Below, one piece after another: positions 61,501-64,000 of a stretch of 64,000 nucleotides of DNA. Below the pieces are notes generated by a model. That model worked only from the letters and a program-made list of their open reading frames with translations, had not been told where the DNA came from and searched no databases. A program made the position numbers and the translations under genes. The stretch lies in assembly GCA_023457935.1 (NCBI GenBank), contig JAEXBA010000008.1, forward strand, positions 1 through 64,000, written 5' to 3'. Numbering within the stretch: the stretch's first letter is position 1; the number at the start of each line of letters is the position of its first letter. Source of the stretch: Bacteroidota bacterium. Its GTDB lineage: Bacteria > Bacteroidota > Bacteroidia > Flavobacteriales > Weeksellaceae.

Positions 61501-61698
61501 AGTGAATTCGCCCAACCACGAAAGAATACGTTCTTTCATTTCGTTGGCGGCCTTATTGGTAAAGGTGAGCGCAAGAATATTCTGAATCATATGATGCTGA
61601 TTCGGATATTTCAGGCAGATCATCAAAAGACGCTGAACGAGTGTGTAGGTTTTTCCGGAGCCGGCAGAAGCGTTGATTACAGTATACTGATTGGACAT
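58540..61698 (-). CDS. UvrD-type helicase with RecB-like nuclease domain (AddA-like)
   Basis: A 1052-residue UvrD/Rep helicase and PD-(D/E)XK nuclease, similar to AddA and RecB. Walker A is in INASAGSGKTYTLVQRLL near the N-terminus, then LALTFTNKAANEMKERI, FFDEFQDTSHLQW (motif II), LVGDPKQSIYRFRGG, TIHKAKGLEFPVVLYP and the nuclease core RPDRLVKQNGEFHIVDFKTGE (shortened) at the C-terminus. It likely resects double-strand breaks with a partner nuclease-like AddB, which is not in the window. The start at 61698 (MSNQYTVINAS) is preferred over longer upstream starts that add 62 residues of low similarity. Confidence 0.9.
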   Translation of the reverse strand: MSNQYTVINASAGSGKTYTLVQRLLMICLKYPNQHHMIQNILALTFTNKAANEMKERILSWLGEFTANNFEDNKNLKNIQEALKSEGANIPLKDLHERSQHLLDYILHHYSKLNIGTIDKFNARLVRSFSYELGLAKNFNLEIQPEPFLIEAIDQMLDKIGDQNEVSDAFIDFVSYKLDNNERVNLNKTLYDSAKEFVKDIHYDHLKSNSAFDWNRYEHLKETLRKEIRDLQKDSELKAKNALAVIQEKGLENSDFAGGGNQSIQYFFDSFLNKGEPNLYPTSEAEAKKIEHYRKGASKTGQPKEYLIFEILDFLINSREQIIQNHIKISKKQKILASLLPLKVNKDIQDELAQIEEENDVVLLSKFNVMIGENLANEPSAFIYEKVGSQFQHFFFDEFQDTSHLQWQNFIPLRDHSVSMDHTSFTLVGDPKQSIYRFRGGDSQLMLNIINKNEISPKEAELIVLDKNWRSAKNIVDFNNELYEFMSCSVEKVHQDIFGKSAQQIAESSLEGRVKVNLIDNLKKEEYFTETSARMQKDIQECLDNGFRFSDITILCRGNTEIFNFSQKLGALKVWYNGTETPIKTISESGLTLELSKTLKAVIQFLNWETNPKNMQYLTLMMYYLNGLGRVEMEDFTSEMQEILSKGNKTDIEEFITAKYGLNLQQKNFPKLNLYNFVEFYVNEFSVDQRETDFLLNFLELLYGFTQNSGATVKDFIKFWDEEARKKTIQASENVDAVQIMTIHKAKGLEFPVVLYPVPNENKDSAFSQWFPTDENEDLKSVNLKNFEKELEVYDEEIGKFNQANAYRNKIDRYCIQYVATTRPVEQLFLYIEKPGTDSKKGEEKESRTEIYNFLKSKNLTANDEFDLYPISGPEFLRKKTKEKTGQFETKGISNLTSDGEMNGSIKIATPSKSYQTRIESVRRGIFTHEILSKINTAEDIDSVLESYVLNGILTLEESAEISDYLQKIIADHQRFFEEGLEIINEKDIMISENGVSKIFRPDRLVKQNGEFHIVDFKTGEEREKHLHQIADYKTALEKIGKKVGETKLIYV

Positions 61699-61830
61699 TT
61701 TCTTAAGTTTCAATCTGCAATTTAATGAATTTTGTATTTGAATTTTAACGGAACTGGCGGCATTTTTAACAGTTGCCGGAACTTTTTTGCCAAAACTTTC
61801 ACAATTGCTGTTAAGTGTAGTTAAAGCTGT

Positions 61831-61860
61831 TTTGCTGTTGCATTTTTCATAATATTTTTG
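61831..61860 (+). promoter_or_regulatory. Promoter of the regulatory-domain protein gene
   Basis: TTTGC starts at 61831 and TATTTTTG lies at 61853-61860, 18 bases after TTTG. Both match the Bacteroidota consensus. It ends 14 bases before the TTG start at 61875, which supports that unusual start codon. Confidence 0.75.
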
Positions 61861-61874
61861 AATAAAAATCATCC

Positions 61875-62681
61875 TTGAAAACAACTTTATTATTCCTTTT
61901 TGTTTCTGTTCTTTTTTCGCAGGTTAATGCGCAGCAATATGTGTTCGGAAAAGTAATTTCCGAAGACGGTATTGAGCTCGGCGGCGTTGTCGTCATGAAC
62001 ATGCATTCTGAAGAGAAAGTGCTTACCGATAAAGACGGAATCTTCATGATTAAAGCATTGGAGAACCATGAACTCCGATTTATAAGAGCGCGTTTTGATA
62101 GAACTGCAGTGAAAATCAAACCTGAGCATTTCCAGTCATCTTTGAGAATTGAGCTGAAACATTCGCCGGAACTGATTGAGGAAGTGGAAATCGGTTTTGT
62201 TCCTACCGGAAATATCAAAACAGACATCGCCAAGCTGGAACCCTCGGCAAAAGTGAAAGCGCTCAACGAAAATATGTCGGCCTACATGAAAACAAAACCC
62301 ACGGAAGTGCCGCCTCAGCTGCGTCAGCCTTCAACAATTGCGGTCGGCCCGAATTATTCTGCCGGTCAGGTAAATCTTTTGGGTTTAATAGGATACGCGA
62401 TAAAAAAAACGCAGAAGCAGAAGACAACGCCTAATTATGCGGAGCAGCAGGCTTTTTACCGAAGGGTAAAAGAAGAAATCAACATGAATTATTATACCGG
62501 TTACGGTCTGGATGAATTTGAGTTTGAGCAGCTGCTTATTTACGCAGACAAAAAGTATAATCTAAGCAAAAATCTCAGAAGTAACTTCAGTATTGCCACC
62601 ATTGACAGCTATCTTAAAACTGCGCTGAAGGATTTCCTCAACACCCGGAAAGTGATCAGCAAACCAGTAGAAAAAAGTTAA
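61875..62681 (+). CDS. Secreted protein with carboxypeptidase-like regulatory domain
   Basis: A 268-residue protein. A signal peptide (MKTTLLFLFVSVLFSQVNA) comes from the TTG start at 61875; there is no in-frame ATG that keeps it. Residues ~22-110 look like a CarboxypepD_reg/beta-sandwich domain: YVFGKVISEDGIELGGVVVMN (shortened), VLTDKDGIFMIKALENHELRF. The rest is a polar, Lys/Gln-rich domain of unknown fold with KKTQKQKTTPNYAEQQAFYRRV. This type often flanks TonB-dependent receptors, but no such partner is next to it. A clear promoter precedes it. It is divergent from the helicase gene. Confidence 0.75.
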   Translation: MKTTLLFLFVSVLFSQVNAQQYVFGKVISEDGIELGGVVVMNMHSEEKVLTDKDGIFMIKALENHELRFIRARFDRTAVKIKPEHFQSSLRIELKHSPELIEEVEIGFVPTGNIKTDIAKLEPSAKVKALNENMSAYMKTKPTEVPPQLRQPSTIAVGPNYSAGQVNLLGLIGYAIKKTQKQKTTPNYAEQQAFYRRVKEEINMNYYTGYGLDEFEFEQLLIYADKKYNLSKNLRSNFSIATIDSYLKTALKDFLNTRKVISKPVEKS

Positions 62682-62790
62682 AATTTTGTTAACAAATGTT
62701 AATGAAATCCTAATTTTCGGAATGAATTTTGATGTAATAATTTCTGACTTAAATAGTTATTATTTTAAATCTTTTTAAACACACGCACAA

Positions 62791-63522
62791 ATGAATAAAA
62801 ACATTATCGCCATTGCCATTGCTTCGTTGGGTTTTATTATTGGTCTTGCCTTTTTGGGAAATGCCATTAAGAACAGAAACCAGTCTGAAAATACCATTTC
62901 GGTAACCGGTTTGGGAACCAAGAAATTCACATCCGATCTCATCACGTGGAGCGGAAATTTTTCAAGAAACAGTTTCGAACTGAAATCTGCATACGATGAG
63001 TTGGCAAACGACAAAAAAATCATTGAAAATTATCTGGTTTCCAAAGGAATTTCGAAAAATCAACTTGTTTTTTCTGCGGTTGATATCCAGAAACAGTACA
63101 ACTACGGCAGCGACGCAAACGGTAGAAGCATTCAGACTTTTGCGGGTTATCAGCTTTCCCAAACTGTTTCCATCGACAGCAAAGATGTGGCAAAGATTGA
63201 AAATCTTTCGAGAAACATTACAGAAATCATCAACCTCGGAATTGAGTTCACATCATCGCCGCCCAATTATTTCTACACAAAACTGGCAGATGTAAAACAG
63301 CAGATGATTGCCGACGCCACAAAAGACGCCAAACAGAGAGCCGAGAAAATAGCTGAAAATGCAGGTTCAAGTCTTGGAAACCTGAAAAAAGCAACAATGG
63401 GTGTCATCCAGATTACGGCACCGAATTCGAATGAAGATTTTTCGTACGGTGGAACTTTCAACACTTCTTCCAAAGAAAAAGAAGCCAGCATTACGATAAA
63501 ACTCGAGTATCAGGTAGATTAG
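62791..63522 (+). CDS. SIMPL (DUF541) domain protein
   Basis: A 243-residue envelope protein of the SIMPL family. One membrane helix at residues 4-25 anchors it. ISVTGLGTKKFTSDLITWSGNFSRNS (shortened), YLVSKGISKNQLVFSAVDI, YQLSQTVSIDSKDVAKIENLS and ATKDAKQRAEKIAENAG are the family pattern. The function is unknown (mouse SIMPL acts in signalling; the bacterial role is unclear). It ends in a four-base convergent overlap with the acetyltransferase at the edge of the window. Confidence 0.87.
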   Translation: MNKNIIAIAIASLGFIIGLAFLGNAIKNRNQSENTISVTGLGTKKFTSDLITWSGNFSRNSFELKSAYDELANDKKIIENYLVSKGISKNQLVFSAVDIQKQYNYGSDANGRSIQTFAGYQLSQTVSIDSKDVAKIENLSRNITEIINLGIEFTSSPPNYFYTKLADVKQQMIADATKDAKQRAEKIAENAGSSLGNLKKATMGVIQITAPNSNEDFSYGGTFNTSSKEKEASITIKLEYQVD

Positions 63523-64000
63523 TTTCTGCAGTAAACAATATCGTAGATTTCATCACGGAGTAAATCCGACTTTTCCGGACTGAAATTGGCCATCAGCCAA
63601 AGCGGTACCGGATTTTTTCCGTCCTCATAGGCCGGCTGCATGTAATTTTCGTCAATAACACCAAAACCGTTCTTTTTGTAAAATTCTACACGGTTTCTGG
63701 AAACATCATCCAAAGTTTCCGGTTCCGCTTCAAGAACAATTTTAGAATAGTTCTTAAAAAGTTCCTTAATGGATTCACTCCCGAATTTCTGACTGCGGAA
63801 TTCCGAAAAAATCTCAAAATGCTCCACAAAAACACAGTTGCTGAGTTCCCAGCAAATCATGTAGCCGACATTATTGAGGCCGTCCAGAATAGAAATAACT
63901 CTTACTTTTTCGTTGTCAAAAAGGCATTTGAACTGTCGTTCACACCGTCTTTCATCTTCCGGAAAAGCGCTGCAATACGAAGAAAATATTTCTTCTGCGC
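63519..64000 (-). CDS. GNAT family N-acetyltransferase (partial, cut by window end)
   Basis: The minus-strand frame is open from 64000 to the stop at 63519, so the gene begins beyond the window. The visible 160 residues contain the acetyl-CoA loop region EFRSQKFGSESIKELF, then FYKKNGFGVIDENYMQP, which is the classic C-terminal GNAT pattern. ISILDGLNNVGYMICWE earlier is the central strand of the fold. The substrate is unknown. It is convergent with the SIMPL gene and overlaps its end by four bases. Confidence 0.85.
   Translation of the reverse strand, partial: AEEIFSSYCSAFPEDERRCERQFKCLFDNEKVRVISILDGLNNVGYMICWELSNCVFVEHFEIFSEFRSQKFGSESIKELFKNYSKIVLEAEPETLDDVSRNRVEFYKKNGFGVIDENYMQPAYEDGKNPVPLWLMANFSPEKSDLLRDEIYDIVYCRN

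Noticed and set aside
61699..61884. 62-residue extension of the AddA-like helicase
   Set aside because: The family begins with the Walker A region soon after the ATG at 61698, and the extension overlaps the promoter area of the divergent gene.

Overview
The window looks like chromosomal core DNA of a flavobacterium in the Chryseobacterium/Kaistella group (Bacteroidota, Weeksellaceae). The evidence is an AT-rich sequence with flavobacterial gene neighbourhoods (rpoA-rplQ, eno, gltA), a type IX secretion sorting domain, an OmpA protein with thrombospondin type 3 repeats, SpoIIM/DUF4129/MoxR/DUF58 genes, near absence of Shine-Dalgarno sequences, and several promoters of the Bacteroidota form TTTG-N18/19-TAnnTTTG. 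This genus-level placement is inference. I saw no phage, insertion sequence, integrase, CRISPR array, rRNA or tRNA, and no gene-free stretch longer than 300 bases.

Layout. 1-6.3 kb: end of rpoA, rplQ, a lipoprotein, eno, gltA, a pentein (arginine deiminase/DDAH-like) enzyme, cutC and a broken GxxExxY gene. 6.5-14.9 kb: a Tat-exported glycosylasparaginase, the pentein CtlX, then a tight operon of AdoMet decarboxylase, zinc-ribbon DUF4178 protein, small CxC membrane protein, DUF350 protein, membrane-embedded aminopropyltransferase, Tat-exported FAD oxidoreductase and a histidine-bearing polytopic membrane protein. 14.9-24.9 kb: two tandem lipoprotein esterases, DUF3817, nadD, recJ, a YbiT-like ABC-F protein, smpB, the OmpA protein, a YebC-family protein and a small acetyltransferase. 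24.9-32.1 kb: RDD, SpoIIM, two membrane proteins, DUF4350, MoxR and DUF58, plus a possible 27-residue membrane peptide.

32.2-45.4 kb: an OsmC protein, a large MGH1-like glycosidase, a small HicB-like protein, then a methionine operon under a SAM-I riboswitch: metX, an ACT-homoserine dehydrogenase fusion, a PLP sulfhydrylase, a split metH whose two parts flank a fatty acid desaturase, and metF. 45.4-64 kb: a GNAT-fold protein, folE, cysS, a T9SS cargo protein, a DPE2-like 4-alpha-glucanotransferase, a Tyr-rich/Arg-Ser-rich secreted protein, a glycosyltransferase, a Spy-like periplasmic protein, ferritin, an AddA/RecB-like helicase-nuclease, a SIMPL protein and a truncated acetyltransferase.

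The best candidate for a poorly described system is the 8.6-14.9 kb operon. It has the two enzymes needed to make and transfer aminopropyl groups, but the transferase is fused to a membrane domain and lacks the usual putrescine-loop signature. It travels with DUF4178, DUF350, an exported oxidoreductase and two membrane proteins. This suggests polyamine chemistry at the envelope rather than ordinary spermidine synthesis. Second candidates are the MoxR/DUF58 membrane cluster and the ABC-F protein whose second P-loop is lost.
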